Assembly: GCA_963965975.1 (NCBI GenBank)
Contig: OZ014413.1
Coordinates: 3,048,001 to 3,112,000 of the forward strand
Length of the DNA: 64,000 bases
Source of the DNA: Xestospongia bergquistia
Taxonomy: Eukaryota > Porifera > Demospongiae > Haplosclerida > Petrosiidae
Direction: 5' to 3'
Shown here piece after piece: positions 1 to 11,627 of this stretch; position 1 is the stretch's first letter; each line of letters opens with the position of its first letter. Both the position numbers and the translations under genes were made by a program. The notes under the pieces were generated by a model. That model was not told the DNA's origin and did not search any database. It was given only the letters and a program-made list of their open reading frames with translations.

Positions 1-375
1 AACGATCGCATTAATAAATTATAAAAGTTAGCTGGTAGTGTAATAATTTAGTCTATTGTATACTTAAAAATATCTGTATTTGACATCATCACATATAAAA
101 TGAATACATTACTACTCTATATACATGTAACTGTATATATGTAACAACTTTATACATTAAAACAATATGTATGTTGTTTTTATCAACTCAACTGTATGTG
201 CTCAATTTTATTTGCATTCCCTTGATAAACAAATATCAGTGATTTATTTGTCAACTAATGATGCACACCCTTGCAGTAAAAAGTTTACTGCAAATTATCA
301 AAGAATGTTAATTAAGTTGTAAGAGTATCTGCAACATTAATTTTAACTTTTGCAGTCATAATCGAAGGAGGAATT

Positions 376-870
376 TTCTCAATAACGGTTTGTGTGGAAA
401 GCTCAATCAGGAATACTGCTTAGTCCATCACGTACGTGGAACAACTACGAGAATGATATCTCCAATAGGAAGTCTGGACTCTGGGATCTGTCCTTCCACG
501 GAAACTGATGATGGCATAACTTTAAATTGTATTGGAGGCAGCTCTTGCCATCAAAAGTTGCAAAAGTTTTCTGATTACTTGAGCTGTTGTACTTTGCCTC
601 TTTTTTGATTACTATAAAGATTTAAACAACTCATCATGTAACATCACCAATTCCTGTTTCTCAGAAACAGTCAGTCCTACCATAACAACATTTACTTCAT
701 CTAGAGCATTTGCAGGCGCCATATCAAGAATCATTGCCACTGGAACAGTTGGAGGAGTCAATCCTACTGGAACAGTTACTCCCTCTAGAGTAGGTGGAGG
801 AGCCACTCCCACTAAAACTGTAGCTCTCTCTGGAGCAATTGTGGGTGACAGCTCCCTCTTGGTCCAAAAG
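376..870 (+). pseudogene. Cys-rich secreted protein, 5'-deleted copy A
   Basis: The sequence encodes the second half of the same cysteine-rich protein as the gene at 3,214 (LCGKLNQEYC, ICPSTETDD and CIGGSSCHQKLQ are shared). The upstream sequence AAGGAGG at about 369-375, which in the other copies precedes the promoter, is fused directly to AATTTTCTCAATAACGG from the middle of the gene. The promoter, signal peptide and first half are therefore missing. Reading ends at a TGA (606-608) right after a six-T run. A Thr/Gly/Pro repeat tail continues one frame over to about 870. I call it a pseudogene because it lacks a start. Confidence 0.75.
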
Positions 871-907
871 ACTCACCGATAAGTGCATTATACTATATAC
901 ATGTAAC

Positions 908-1366
908 CATAGGGGAAGGAAAGGGGGGGCTGAAGAGCCCCAACTTCAAATCAGGGGGGCAAAGCCCCCCCTGATTTGCACTCAAGACTATGTACATAAT
1001 AACCTCTTGACTGAAGCAGTTGTTTTGTTAATTTGTGTACATTAACAATCAACCACCACATTATTGTGTGGTCATCTTACCTTCTGTCAAAATTAATTGC
1101 TATAACAAAGGTATTAATAGAACGCAATGCACTTTTCAACCTTACACCGACTAAAAAATTACCTACAAAGTACTATGACCCAAGAATGACTAAACCATAT
1201 CATGCTGTTTGTTATATACACATAAGGACCGTACTGATAACATAAACTTATTAGAAATAGCTAAAGAGCTTGTTTCCTTTAGCGACAGATGAATTAATTT
1301 TTTTAATCATTTTGAACTAAATATAAGGTCAGCCCTTCCAACTTAAACTTCATTCCTACCCCTCTG
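908..1366. mobile_element. Small non-autonomous hAT element with perfect 8-bp TSD
   Basis: The element begins CATAGGGGAAGGAA and ends in the reverse complement of CAGAGGGGTAGGAA, so its terminal inverted repeats match at 12 of 14 bases. It is flanked by a perfect 8-bp direct repeat CATGTAAC (900-907 and 1367-1374), the length typical of hAT elements. Sister duplication units contain the uninterrupted site (near 125 and 2780). The right half retains degenerate coding for a hAT C-terminal dimerisation segment. Related copies lie at 42,783-43,280 and 34,330-35,375. A G-rich/C-rich palindrome (about 953-976) sits near the left end. Confidence 0.8.
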
Positions 1367-3024
1367 CATGTAACTGTATAAATGTAACAATTTTATATAT
1401 TAAAACAATACTTTTTTTAATAATGTAGTTGTTGTATTTACATATCCTTGATAATCAAATATCAGTGATCCATTTGTCACCTAATGATGCACATCTTTAG
1501 TAGTAAAACTTAACTGCAAAAATGTTAATAAAATTTAAGAAAAGACTGCAACATTACTTTCACACAATTTCATTGAAGAGGATATGCAAATCAGGTTTAA
1601 ACCCTTACTACACTTTATCTACACTAAATTTAGTAACATACTATCATATAATACAAGTACTGTTTTACTTATATCTGGGACTACATAGAGAAAGACAAAA
1701 CGTTAGTATTGTATTAGCAGTGTAATTCATAATTGTTATATATACATGTATAAAACAGGCTCTCTTGTTCTCTTAATTGTTGTTGAAATAATAAAATCAT
1801 GTGGATGTAAATGAATACATAGTTGACCATATATTATATATTACAGATATGCAATTGATCTCATTAATAAATAGTAAAAGTCAGCTGCTAAATAAATTAA
1901 TTCAATAGTAATGACTATTCCATAGTTGAAAATAACTGTATTGGATGCCATTACATACATATATAAGATCAATTGATTACACTATAGATGTACAACTGTA
2001 GATGTAATAAAATCTAGTATTTATTTCGTAAACTTCATTTACATTTCCTTGATGGTGATCTATTTATCAACTAATGATGTACATCCTTGTTATAATAGTT
2101 AACTGTAAAACAGTCAACAAAATGTTACTTAAGTTCTAAAAGAGATCTGCAATATTAATTTCACACTTTGCTAATTGTAAAGGATATTCTATCAGGTATA
2201 AACCCTTACTACACTTTAACTATACACTATCATGTTATACTATCTATTAAACTTGTGTTTACATACTTCGAAAATGCCAATCAATTTATGTCTTGAATAC
2301 TGTTATAGGAAATATAAAAATGAGAGTAGTGGAATATGTTCAGCAATACATAATGTCTAGATCAATGTCTGTAGCTACTGACTCCAGTGTAATACAGTCT
2401 TGTTGCTATATTTAAGTTCTCTTTTGTGTCGAAGACTTAAATATATGTTTCTTGATTCATCCCTTTGATTCATTCCTCCTGTCCATTGTTCATTCATCTA
2501 TCTTATCAATTACTCTTACCTCAGTACTTTATTTTACTCTTAAAATTGTTATTGATAACGTTCTATGGAGTCATCAGTCAGAAAAAGACATTCATTAGTT
2601 TTATTAAAATGGTGAACAAATATTTGAAATGAGAAATGGTTGTTTATACATGCAAATTAAATGATTGCATTAATAAATTATAAAAGTTAGCTTGTATTGT
2701 AATAATTTAATCTATTGTATACTTAAAAATATCTATATTTGATGTCATCACATATAAAATGAATGCATTACCCTATATACATGTAACTACATATATGTAA
2801 CAACTTTATACATTAAAACAATATGTATGTTGTTTTTATCAGTTGTATGTGTTCAACTTGATTTGCATTTCTTTGATAAACAAATATCAATGATTTAATG
2901 ATGCACATCCTTGTAGTAAAAATTAACTGTAAATTGTCAAAGAATGCTAATTAAGTTGTAAGACATATGTGTAACATTAATTTTACCCTAAGATGTTTTA
3001 TTGAAGGAGGGGCTTACTAGACAC

Positions 3025-3034
3025 TATATAAATA
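3025..3034 (+). promoter_or_regulatory. TATA-like box of the Cys-rich gene
   Basis: TATATAAATA lies about 180 bp upstream of the ATG at 3,214. A similar ACTATATAA stands at the equivalent place in the copy near 5,607. The spacing would allow a 5' UTR, or a short first intron, of about 150 nt. Conservation may reflect recent duplication only, so the promoter call is an inference from motif and position. Confidence 0.35.
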
Positions 3035-3213
3035 ACCTTTCATCTATGATAATACTGTATTCTAGACTGGCAAACTAGTTCCTTTGAGGTGAAGATTGTA
3101 TTTTTGTAGTCTTGAGTTCATTTGGCCAAATATTTGTTAATCATCTTATATCATTAAGAATATTACAGAAAGTATAACGTGTATATTGCAGAACCGTTTG
3201 TTGATTGTTCATA

Positions 3214-3720
3214 ATGATGCACAAAATATTTTTTTACCTTCTTATATTTTACTTAACTGTTGTTGCTAATAGTCAAAATTGCACAGGAATAATTGCGGGT
3301 ACAAATTGTGTCCAAGAATTCCTTAATTTCGAAGATAGTGTTTATTTGACAACAGTCCCTGCTAATGTCACTTACGTCCAATTCAATCAGGAAATATCTA
3401 CCTTCTGCTCTAGTCAGTGTAAGAATACTTTAGATCAATATTTTCAGTGTTTAAAGCACACTGACTACCTTAATTTTCTCAATAATGGTTTGTGCGGAAA
3501 GCTCAATCAGGAATACTGCTTAGCCCATCACGTACATGGAACAACTACGGGAATGATATCTCCAATAGGAAGTCTTGACTCACGGATTTGTCCTTCCACG
3601 GAAACTGATGATGACATAACTTTAATTTGTATTGGAGGCAGTTCTTGCCATCAAAAGTTGCAAAAGATTTCTGATTACTTGAGCTGTTGTACTTTGCCTC
3701 TTTTTTTTTGGTTACTATAA
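3214..3720 (+). CDS. Small secreted cysteine-rich protein (best copy)
   Basis: The protein has about 168 residues from the ATG at 3,214 (a second ATG follows at once). The first ~22 residues form a clear signal peptide (MMHKIFFYLLIFYLTVVANS), with likely cleavage before QNC. The mature part has at least ten cysteines, including CSSQCKNTLDQYFQCL, LCGKLNQEYC, ICPSTETDD, CIGGSSCHQK and a CC pair, plus N-glycosylation sites NCT and NVT. I do not recognise a named family; it looks like an extracellular disulfide-bonded protein. Reading stops at 3,718-3,720 after a nine-T run. One frame over, the sequence continues open to 4,021 as a Ser/Thr/Gly-rich tail (SSCNITNSCSSGTVSP) with about ten-residue repeats. 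The true product may therefore be longer, through a frameshift, a 93-bp intron (3,630-3,722) or an assembly error in the T run. Confidence 0.6.
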   Translation: MMHKIFFYLLIFYLTVVANSQNCTGIIAGTNCVQEFLNFEDSVYLTTVPANVTYVQFNQEISTFCSSQCKNTLDQYFQCLKHTDYLNFLNNGLCGKLNQEYCLAHHVHGTTTGMISPIGSLDSRICPSTETDDDITLICIGGSSCHQKLQKISDYLSCCTLPLFFWLL

Positions 3721-3721
3721 A

Positions 3722-4021
3722 GATTTAAATGATTCATCATGTAACATCACCAATTCCTGTTCCTCAGGAACAGTCAGTCCTACCATAACAACTGTTACTT
3801 CACCTGGAGCAGTTGGAGGCACCACATCAGGAATTATTGCCACTGGAACAGTTGGAGGAATCATTCCTACTGCAACAGTTAGAGGAGTCATTCCTACTAG
3901 AACAGTTGGAGAAGCTGCTCCCACAAAAACAGTTACTCCCTCTGGAGCAATTGGTTGTCATAACTCCCTCTTGGTACTGATCATAGTAATCAAGATTCAG
4001 ATTATGCTCACGTGCTTCTAA
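3722..4021 (+). other. Thr/Gly/Pro repeat tail in a shifted frame
   Basis: Open in the frame one base ahead of the cysteine-rich gene, this stretch encodes a Ser/Thr-rich tail with imperfect ~10-residue units such as GTVGGIIPTA and TVRGVIPTRT, then a hydrophobic end and a TAA at 4,019-4,021. The same tail in the same shifted frame follows copy A (607-870), and a shortened form follows copy E (6,195-6,350). Units are about 30 nt long and vary in number between copies, as expected for a slippage-prone minisatellite inside a coding sequence. Confidence 0.5.
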
Positions 4022-4129
4022 CTGAAAGTTGCATGCATGCGGTAATTTGATATAAATAAAAATTTATTTTTATAGGTAGTGTTAGTTTTCTTCGTGTTTA
4101 GTCTAAATAGCAACAATAGAGACTTGTGG

Positions 4130-5075
4130 GAAGTAAAATGTCTATAACTGATTCAGAACTAACATATTGATTGTGATATACTTGATAACCTCATATATTA
4201 ATTAAATATTTATTATTGTATATTATTATGTCATTGTATCGTATTTGCCACAGTTGTTATAGCTATCATTATTATTATTATTGTCATTGGGTCAGTTGTC
4301 AGTTGTACAAATACCCGGTTTAGTAATTCTTCAGGTCAAGCTTGTGACAACTGTGTTCTATAATTCTTCTCCAATTCACTACATTGGCAACGAGGGTAAT
4401 TTGGAAACTTCGTCTTCTATTATTATATCCCGCTGAAATGGCAACTCACGGTAAAATGTCTTCATTTGACCCAAACAAGGAATAATGGACTTCGTCTGCG
4501 GAAAGTTTAGATTCCTACTTTGAAGCTAATTATCTCACTTCTGCAGAAACTAAGAGCAATTATTGTAACAGATTGTGGTACCTCTACATTCCAAATATTG
4601 AAACGTTTTGTGCAACCTAGCTCCTCGAAAGGAAAGAGCTATACATTTTAATCCTAAGCCATCTTCAATAGTTTAACATTTCAAATTCAACACAAAATCA
4701 GGTGATCTGTTGACACTTAAGTTGCTGAATTATGTGTTATTTGGTGACATGTTGGATTTAATGATTAGAAATAGACTTATTTGTGGAATAAATGACACAC
4801 ACATCCAAAGAAGATTACTCCAATAACCTAACTTAACATACAAAGAGGCTTTCAAACAGCCGAAGCCATGGAAATTGCAGCTAGGGATTTTCAAGACATT
4901 TTTCAGCACCAGCATCAAAATATACAAAACTGGCTGGAGCCCTACCATGGTAGCTGCTATCATCGACTGTTTTAGATGTGGTTGAAAATGTCCATCACTT
5001 CCACTATTTAGTTGTTCCAGAAGATGGCTAGGCCGTAAAGGCTTGATGAAATTGGTCATGCATTAAATTATTTAA
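4130..5075 (+). mobile_element. Decayed Ty3/Gypsy LTR element, 5' end and gag only
   Basis: A primer-binding-site-like TTGGCAACGAGGG starts at about 4,383. It is followed by a gag-like reading region riddled with stops and shifts: MATHGKMSSFDPNKE, then AESLDSYFEANYLTSAETK, and near 4,780 a segment matching the gag motif seen at 57,700 (GIND..IQRRLL). A damaged zinc knuckle (CFRCG) lies near 4,970. DNA upstream, about 4,160-4,382, is probably the left LTR, though its start is not clear. No pol was found. This is an old relic of the element clade at 57,144. Confidence 0.55.
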
Positions 5076-5788
5076 CACTATTATTATTAACAGAGGAACT
5101 TCCTGTTCTATATAGGAAGTTCACACTATTCTGTATTACTACCATACACAAGGCAACTAATTATTCACAAGATAATTGTGCTCCACTGGTATTAGATTAT
5201 ACAGATACTAAGATAGCAACTACATATTCTAATAATTTAATAAATTGTAAAAGGCTGTTGGTATATAAATTATTGTAATAATAGTCTATTCTATTTTACA
5301 CTTACTATTTCTTGCCATGATTTGTAAGATGAATATATTATACTACATATATTTAACTGTATACGCATGACAACAATATAATGATAATGATAAGTTGTTT
5401 TTTTTATCAATGTAGTAGTTATGGCTTAAACTTGATTTCATTTCCTTGATAAACAAATATCAATGATCTATTTGCAACTAATGATACTCATCCTTGTAGT
5501 AAAAAGTTTGCTGTAAATTCTCAAAGAAATGTTAATTAAGTTGTAAGAGTATCTGCAACATTAATTTTAACTTTTGCTGTCATAATCAAAGGAGGGCTAC
5601 TAGACACTATATAATTAAGCCTTTTGTCTATGATAATATTGTACTTCAGACTGGCAAACTAGTCCCTTTGAGGTGAACATAGTATTCTTCTAGTATTGAG
5701 ATCATGTGGCCAAATACATTTCTTAACATCTTATGTAACTACAGAAACTATAACTGTATATTGTAGAACAGTTTGTTGATTGTTCATA

Positions 5789-6350
5789 ATGATGCACAAA
5801 ATCTATTTTATCTTATATTTTGCTTAACTGCTTTTGTAGTAGTCAAAATTGCACGGCAATATACTCGCAGGTACATATTGCACCCAAGAACTCAGTAATT
5901 TCACAGAAAGTGTTTATTTCACATCAGTCCCTACTAATGTCAATTGCGTCCAATTCAATCAGAAAATATCTAACTACTGCTCTAGTCAGTGTAAGAATAC
6001 TGCAGATCAATATTTTCAATGTTTAAACGACACTGACTATCTTAATTTTTTCAATAACGGTTTGTATGGAAAGCTCAATCAGGAATACTCCTTTGTCCGT
6101 CACGTACGTGGAACAACTACGGGAATGATATCTCCAATAAGAAGTCTGTATGGACTCATCAGGGATCTGTCCTTCCACGGAAACTGATGATGACATACTG
6201 GAACAGTTAGAGGAGTCATTCCTACCGGAACAGTTGGAGGAGTCAATCCTACTGACCATGGGACAGTTTCTCCGTCTAGAGTAGTTGGAGGAGCCACTCC
6301 ACAAAAACGGTTGCTCCGTCTAGCTCCCTCTTGGTCTCAATCACATTTAT
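5789..6350 (+). pseudogene. Cys-rich secreted protein, broken copy E
   Basis: This is homologous to the gene at 3,214 over its whole promoter and first two thirds. The ATG pair is kept, but small deletions in the signal-peptide codons shift the frame and give an early stop. A further indel follows near 5,855. The middle part remains open in another frame (FNQKISNYCSSQCKNTADQY), and one cysteine of LCGK has become Tyr. After the ICPSTETDD region a deletion removes the last cysteine cluster and joins directly to the repeat tail. It is unlikely to make the normal product. Confidence 0.7.
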
Positions 6351-6399
6351 CATGATTCAGATTATAGTCATGTGCTACTGACTAAATGCTGTTTAGATT

Positions 6400-7095
6400 C
6401 ATTACTTTGATATGAACTTATTTACTTTCATAGCTAGTGCTAGTTTATTTTTGTGTTTTGTCTAAAGTATGCTTTTTCTAATATTTGAAAGCTATTGACT
6501 ATCCAATTTTTTTAATATTAAACTTTGAAACTGGACTTCTATACGAAAGGAGTTGTTTGGGATGAATAGTTTGAGTTTTTTTATATCTGGATGTGTGATA
6601 TATGGATGTTATTTCAAGCATAAGCTTATGGAAACACAGAAGTAAATATATACTTTTTTCTTGTTATCTTACACTGAGTCTTTTAAAAATAGATTGTTTG
6701 TTAATTTTCATTTTTACATTTACACTTGGATTGCATCCATTCACAAATATTATATTACCTAATACTTCATTAATTTTAAAAATGCAAATATAAGTGGTAC
6801 AGGGATGTCCATAGTGGCAACCCTTACAATAACACAGGAAAGCTATCACACACACAAATTACATAGCACCAATTCTTATACTTAGGTTCTACATAGATGA
6901 TAATTATTTTTAGCCTAGCTAATGTGGTGTTAAACAGAATTTTCATTGCAACTGACAATGTACCACCATCATTACTATAGTAATGACACATGTGATGCTT
7001 TTCTAATCTTACTATTTTCAATGTAAATGATCATGGATTAGTTAGATTGATCAATCCACTTATATATTTTTTTATCATGTACATTCAGATGCTGA
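6400..7095. other. AT-rich intergenic DNA
   Basis: I see no supported gene. A short block at about 6,530-6,620 (GGAGTTGTTTGG, TATATCTGGATGTGTGATA) recurs at 19,040-19,110. It links this region to the second copy of the Cys-rich/sulfotransferase/GMC series. Confidence 0.6.
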
Positions 7096-7412
7096 AATAT
7101 AAGTTATGAACAAATGAAGAGAGATCCTTACACTGCTATTAGTAATGTTGGCTCATTCCTTGGTTATCAATTAAGTGAATACACAATTCAAAAAATTGAT
7201 GAAAACACTAGCTTTAACAAAATGAAGTTAGATCTCATGGTTAATGATAGTGGATGGATGAATATCGTAAAAGTGGAGCACCATCTTTTGTGCATAAAGG
7301 AGTGATTGGAGATTAGAAGAATTACTTCAGTAAAAAACAATCTATTAGACTTGATAAATAAGTGGCAGAAAACATGACTGAAACAGACTTAGTATATGAC
7401 TTTGGTGATTGA
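7096..7412 (+). pseudogene. Cytosolic sulfotransferase C-terminal exon, pseudogene
   Basis: The translation matches the C-terminal third of cytosolic sulfotransferases (SULT), which move sulfate from PAPS to hydroxyl or amine acceptors. Visible family landmarks in order are YEQMKRDPYTAISNVGSFLG, a segment ending ENTSFNKMK, MVNDS, and, one frame over, HKGVIGD, NYFSKKQ and the end VYDFGD. The frame breaks near 7,255. Within the last part there are two in-frame stops, one replacing the Trp of the KGxxGDW PAPS-binding motif. No upstream exon was found. A more decayed sister is at 19,140-19,470. Family assignment is strong; loss of function is clear from the breaks. Confidence 0.8.
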
Positions 7413-8997
7413 TTGTTTCTGATTTAATAAGTAAAAATTGTCTTTTATAGTAAACTGATTTATTGTAGGCAGTTCAAAAGAAAGTTTATGTGAGGGTGAG
7501 AGATTATGTACATTGCAAGTTTTATGTTTCTAACTAACTAACAAACTTCATGAAACTTATATCAGATATACAAGTTTATATTAATGTTATCATTACATAA
7601 ATATTTGTCATGAGCGAGAAATAACAAACATTAATCAATAAACTTCAGAGATGTTATAATTAAATTTCTATTTGTAGTGTTTGTTCATTACATGGAGATC
7701 ATTTCCTTTTGAGGTTTCACACCTGTAACAGATACCTGTGTAGGTTTCAGATAATAAAGATTCACTTGTATTAGGTATTTATTAATAATAGTTCAGCATC
7801 GCTTCATTTACTTTTGTACCTTTCCAGTTAAGAACCTCCTTTTTATTTTATGTGTTACTTATTATGTTTAATCATATCCTTGTTAACCACATTTGTCTCT
7901 TTATTTTATATAAATATGATGCATTATACATTGTTTAGAAGAGTTTACATATAGACCAACAATCTTTATTCAAAATACTATATTATTTCAAACACCATTC
8001 ACTATAAACAAGAACATCAAGTCTCTAGTATTTAGTTAGTGTACTAAAGTACCCAACAAGGATAGCTCCCAATGAGGAAATAAAACATTCTGGAGAATTG
8101 AAACCATTAATGGCCATAGAGTGGTATGGTTCAAGATCCTACTGGAGAAAAGATATAGTAGCCTATGGTAGATGACACTTACAGGTAGTATATTCACAAT
8201 CTAGATGACACTTAGAGGTGGTACATTACAGTTTAGACTTTGAATAATACATAATGAAGTTCTTATATGGTAAAAAGTGCCCATGTATTTATTTGATTTT
8301 TGTGAAGGCATTTTGGTACTGAGGCGAGGTCATATTGATATACGTGATATGTAACAAGACGTCTAGTGTAATCATGTAATAGTTAGATCTACATACTACA
8401 AATGTCAACTCTTGGAAAGATTAAGGCTGTACCATGTCAAAGACATGAACATAATGTATACACAATGTTAAAAGCTTAGACAATGCAAAATTTATATTGC
8501 AATCACATTTATTCTCTTAACTGCTACTACACATATTTCAAAATATTGCCCATATATTTGCAGCATGTCATTGTAGTTCTTCTTATAGGCCATAGCAGAA
8601 AGGTTTCTATTTTTCAATAATTATATTTTAACATTTATCCTATTGTCATTGTTTCATCATCATCCAGTCCATTTCCCACTATAAATATCTAAATTGAATC
8701 ATAAGGCTTGTCAGAGGGTACAAAGTGGACAAGTTGAAGTATATTAGAAGTGAAAGGTACCAACTGCTACTTGACCTGCAAGTTATGCGACAGACCTAAT
8801 AAAAATTATTAGTTTGTGTATTAATAAATCAAAAAATACTAAATTTTTATCATTAAAATATATGATATTATATAGAAAGAAAACTATTCTAATTTAAATG
8901 AATAATGAACAAAGCTGTATATGTAGCCAGTATTTAATTATCAGCAAAGGTATGTGAAACATAGTGTACAAGTAGCACACTGTTAACTTGTGCTATT
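7413..8997. other. Intergenic, no supported gene
   Basis: AT-rich sequence between the sulfotransferase relic and the 3' end of the GMC gene. No reading frame longer than chance, no repeat of note and no RNA gene was recognised. It contains the 3' flank of the minus-strand GMC gene. Confidence 0.5.
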
Positions 8998-11039
8998 TTA
9001 TTTGTCCTTTGAAGAGGTTATAATAATGTCACTGGCCTTTTCTCCGATCATCATAGTGGCTCCTTGAGTATTGCCAGACACAGTGTTGGGTATAATTGAA
9101 GCATCTACAATTCGAAGCCCAGTAACACCATAAACCTCCAATGTTTCAGGGGAAACTACAGCCGTTTTGTCAGATTCGGGACCCATCTTGGCTGTACCAG
9201 CATAATGATAACATGATCCTGCTGTACTGAGGATGTACTCTCGAAGTTGTTCATAAGTTGAGTCAGGTGGTGGATGCAGTTGGGATTCGTACCAATTTGC
9301 CATTGCATTTGCTGATCCAATCTTAATTGCTAGTTGAAGTGCTTTAATGCATCTATCAAGGTCATCAGAGTTAGCAAGATAATTTGGATCAATAAGTGGA
9401 TCATCAAAGATGCTATTAGATTGAAGCTTCACAGTTCCACGACTTTTTAGTTTTTGTATGTTAGGATATAGCCAATAGGACTGCTTTTGCTCAGAAGGGA
9501 GATCCATTCCAATCATTTCACCACTTGCCATCGATGCCTCTACATCTGTAGGAACATCATCATCATATTTCTTGGAAGACAAACTAGAAGGCCAAAAAAT
9601 AACTGCACCTAGTAGACCATATGGCTGTGGATCAACATATTGTTTAGACATGAATGCAGCTGTCACATACAGGTCATCCTGCAAGTTAGAACCTACACCT
9701 GGCAAGTCAGAAATCACCGTGATGCCAAATGTACCAAGTTCATCACTAGGCCCAACTCCAGAAAGCATAAGAATCTGAGGTGTACCAATTGATCCAGTAG
9801 AAAGAATTACATCATTGTTTACTTTCACTTGATATGTGACATTAGTTTTTATTGCCATGTCATAAAATTCAACACCAATACATTTTTTGCTGCTATCAAA
9901 CAAAACACGATTTACTAACACATCGGTACGAATTGTAAGATTGGTTGGATTAGCTAGTTGGATGTATGAACGAAACGATGTTTCTCTCTGCATATTGCTG
10001 TCAATTAAGAATTGAAATGAGGAGATGCCAAACTCATCACCAGATTGGTTGTAGTTTGGGTTGTATGGAATATTATTTTCCTCACATGCATCTATCAATG
10101 AGAGAATGAACTCATTCTTTTGGGCTTCAAGAATATTAACTTGATTTTCAACTTTCTCAAAGTAAGGGACCACAGAGTCATAATCCCATCCTGTACACCC
10201 TTCAGCTGCCCACTCATCAAAGCCTTCTTTCCCTCCTCGAACATACACCATTGCATTGTGAATCTGCATAGTAACAAAATGTTTAATAGGTTATATGGTT
10301 TTAAGGCAAAAATAGGAACCTTAAAAGTTACAAAATAAATTTTAAATCATATGCCTTTAAAATAACTCTTTCATTACACAGATCATGTGTTTCAAGAAAG
10401 AACTACTTAATAAGGACAAATTTATTATATGTAGGCTTGACAATGTCCTATTATAAATTTCACACCTTATGCATTGGTTTAGCATCTATGGTAACAAATT
10501 TCTTCTCTTACTAATGAGACATTAAGAAGAGTTTTCAACTATATTTTAATATTAATAACATCACTATTAATAAAAACTGTTAAGTGCAGAACCATAATTC
10601 ACACTGTAAAAGTTGATTTAGCCAATATATTGTTATACAGGTTGCATGTAACAAACTTAATATGATATAATAACTAAATACAATCCTGTTTTCATTATAC
10701 AAATGTACTACTGTTATGTAGCTACATAAATAGTAGTTTATTGACAACCAAAACAGTGTTATGTTTAATTTACTTTGCTACATGTAACCTGTGTGACTAT
10801 CAACCAATCAATTTTTACAGTGCACTTGTATTTTGTCTGTGTTTGTTTTCATTGGCAATTTTAGAGCTACAATAAATCCATGATGTTTGCCTACAACTAT
10901 TATTGCTATAAACTATGTTGTTGTTGAGTTAGAGTAGTTTAAACTTAATATATATTATATGTTACTATAGAAAGTTCTCCGTTGGAAAATGGTTCTGGAG
11001 GAAGGAAACTTAGGCCAACGTCACAGACAAGGGTTAATT

Positions 11040-11075
<36 letters not shown>

Positions 11076-11627
11076 ATATGCGTTGTGATTTGCAATAAGG
11101 CACAACTTTTTGACAAAACATTTGTGACATAAATTGCTAAGTGACCACTATTAAAGCAGCTCAAAAAAAGTTTTACATACATACAGTTACTATAAATATA
11201 CAACTGTTAATGATAATTCTATGTTAACTGGTTATGAGGTGTTTTAACAGTTGTATCAACCAATTCATTTTAGAATTATACACTGAAAGGAAAAGTTTAC
11301 CTGACAACCTCCAAGTGCTTTGGCTCTTTCCATTGCAATAACACGATCATTCATATGTGTCTGTGGCACTGACTGATACCCCCATTCAAGAGATGGGATC
11401 CCTGCTACTAGAGTCCAGTTTTTAGGATCAGAAACTACCTCATTTGACCATGACACACTACTTCCTCTTTCAAGGATGAGGACAGTATATCCAGCATTGG
11501 ATAATCTAGCTGCTACAATTGAGCCTGCAGCACCACCTCCAACTACTATGTAGTCATAAACAATTTCACTTTCTATAACAAGACTGTTCATCTTACAGCG
11601 TTTTTCAAAAGGTAGGCGTTTCTGCAC
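8998..11627 (-). CDS. GMC (glucose-methanol-choline) oxidoreductase, gene 1
   Basis: A two-exon FAD-dependent oxidoreductase of about 530 aa: exon 1 11,627-11,301, intron of 1,037 bp, exon 2 10,263-8,998, phase 0 with a GTAAAC donor and GCAG acceptor. Exon 1 has the FAD-binding Rossmann motif VVGGGAAGSIVAARL and the later LILERG. Exon 2 has MVYVRGG, GMC signature 2 (GSIGTPQILMLSGVG), and the C-terminal active-site region with HYAGT and SGNTQGATMM. These enzymes oxidise alcohols, choline or sugars; the substrate is not readable here. The family's GGS at the end of exon 1 reads GGC. The start is uncertain: an ATG 12 codons further in gives MNSLVIESE, and the membrane anchor of gene 2 is missing, so an upstream exon may exist. 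Exon 2 closely matches gene 2. Confidence 0.85.
11041..11072. repeat. (TA)n microsatellite in GMC gene 1 intron
   Basis: About 15 TA dinucleotides inside the single intron of GMC gene 1. Nothing else is recognised in this intron. Confidence 0.9.

Larger units (their letters stand above)
1..6400 (+). repeat. Tandem segmental duplication carrying the Cys-rich gene
   Basis: Five related blocks follow each other on the same strand: about 1-880, 880-1640, 1848-2230, 2655-4020 and 5220-6400. Shared landmarks are a stretch beginning TTAATAAATTATAAAAG, a CATGTAAC region, a block containing TAATGATGCACA, and the cysteine-rich gene. The second and third blocks keep only the upstream part and share an extra AAACCCTTACTACACTTTA segment. 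The first, fourth and fifth reach the gene. A sixth, weaker match lies near 17,400-18,450. Divergence differs between blocks, so they arose at different times. Seen directly by eye alignment; exact limits are approximate. Confidence 0.8.

Noticed and set aside
612..812. Minus-strand open frames at 612-812, 3,715-3,924 and 6,100-6,297
   Set aside because: They are antisense to the Thr/Gly/Pro repeat tail; low-complexity repeats keep several frames open. No start context or splice evidence.
953..976. GGGGGGC...GCCCCCC palindrome as a transcription terminator
   Set aside because: It lies inside a hAT element in animal DNA; hairpin terminators of this kind are bacterial. It is more likely part of the element's subterminal sequence.
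4730..5059. 109-codon minus-strand frame
   Set aside because: Lies antisense over the decayed gag fossil and has no recognisable protein features.
9572..9778. Plus-strand frames at 9,572, 13,693 and 20,723
   Set aside because: Antisense of the GMC exon 2 coding region, conserved only because the three GMC copies are similar.
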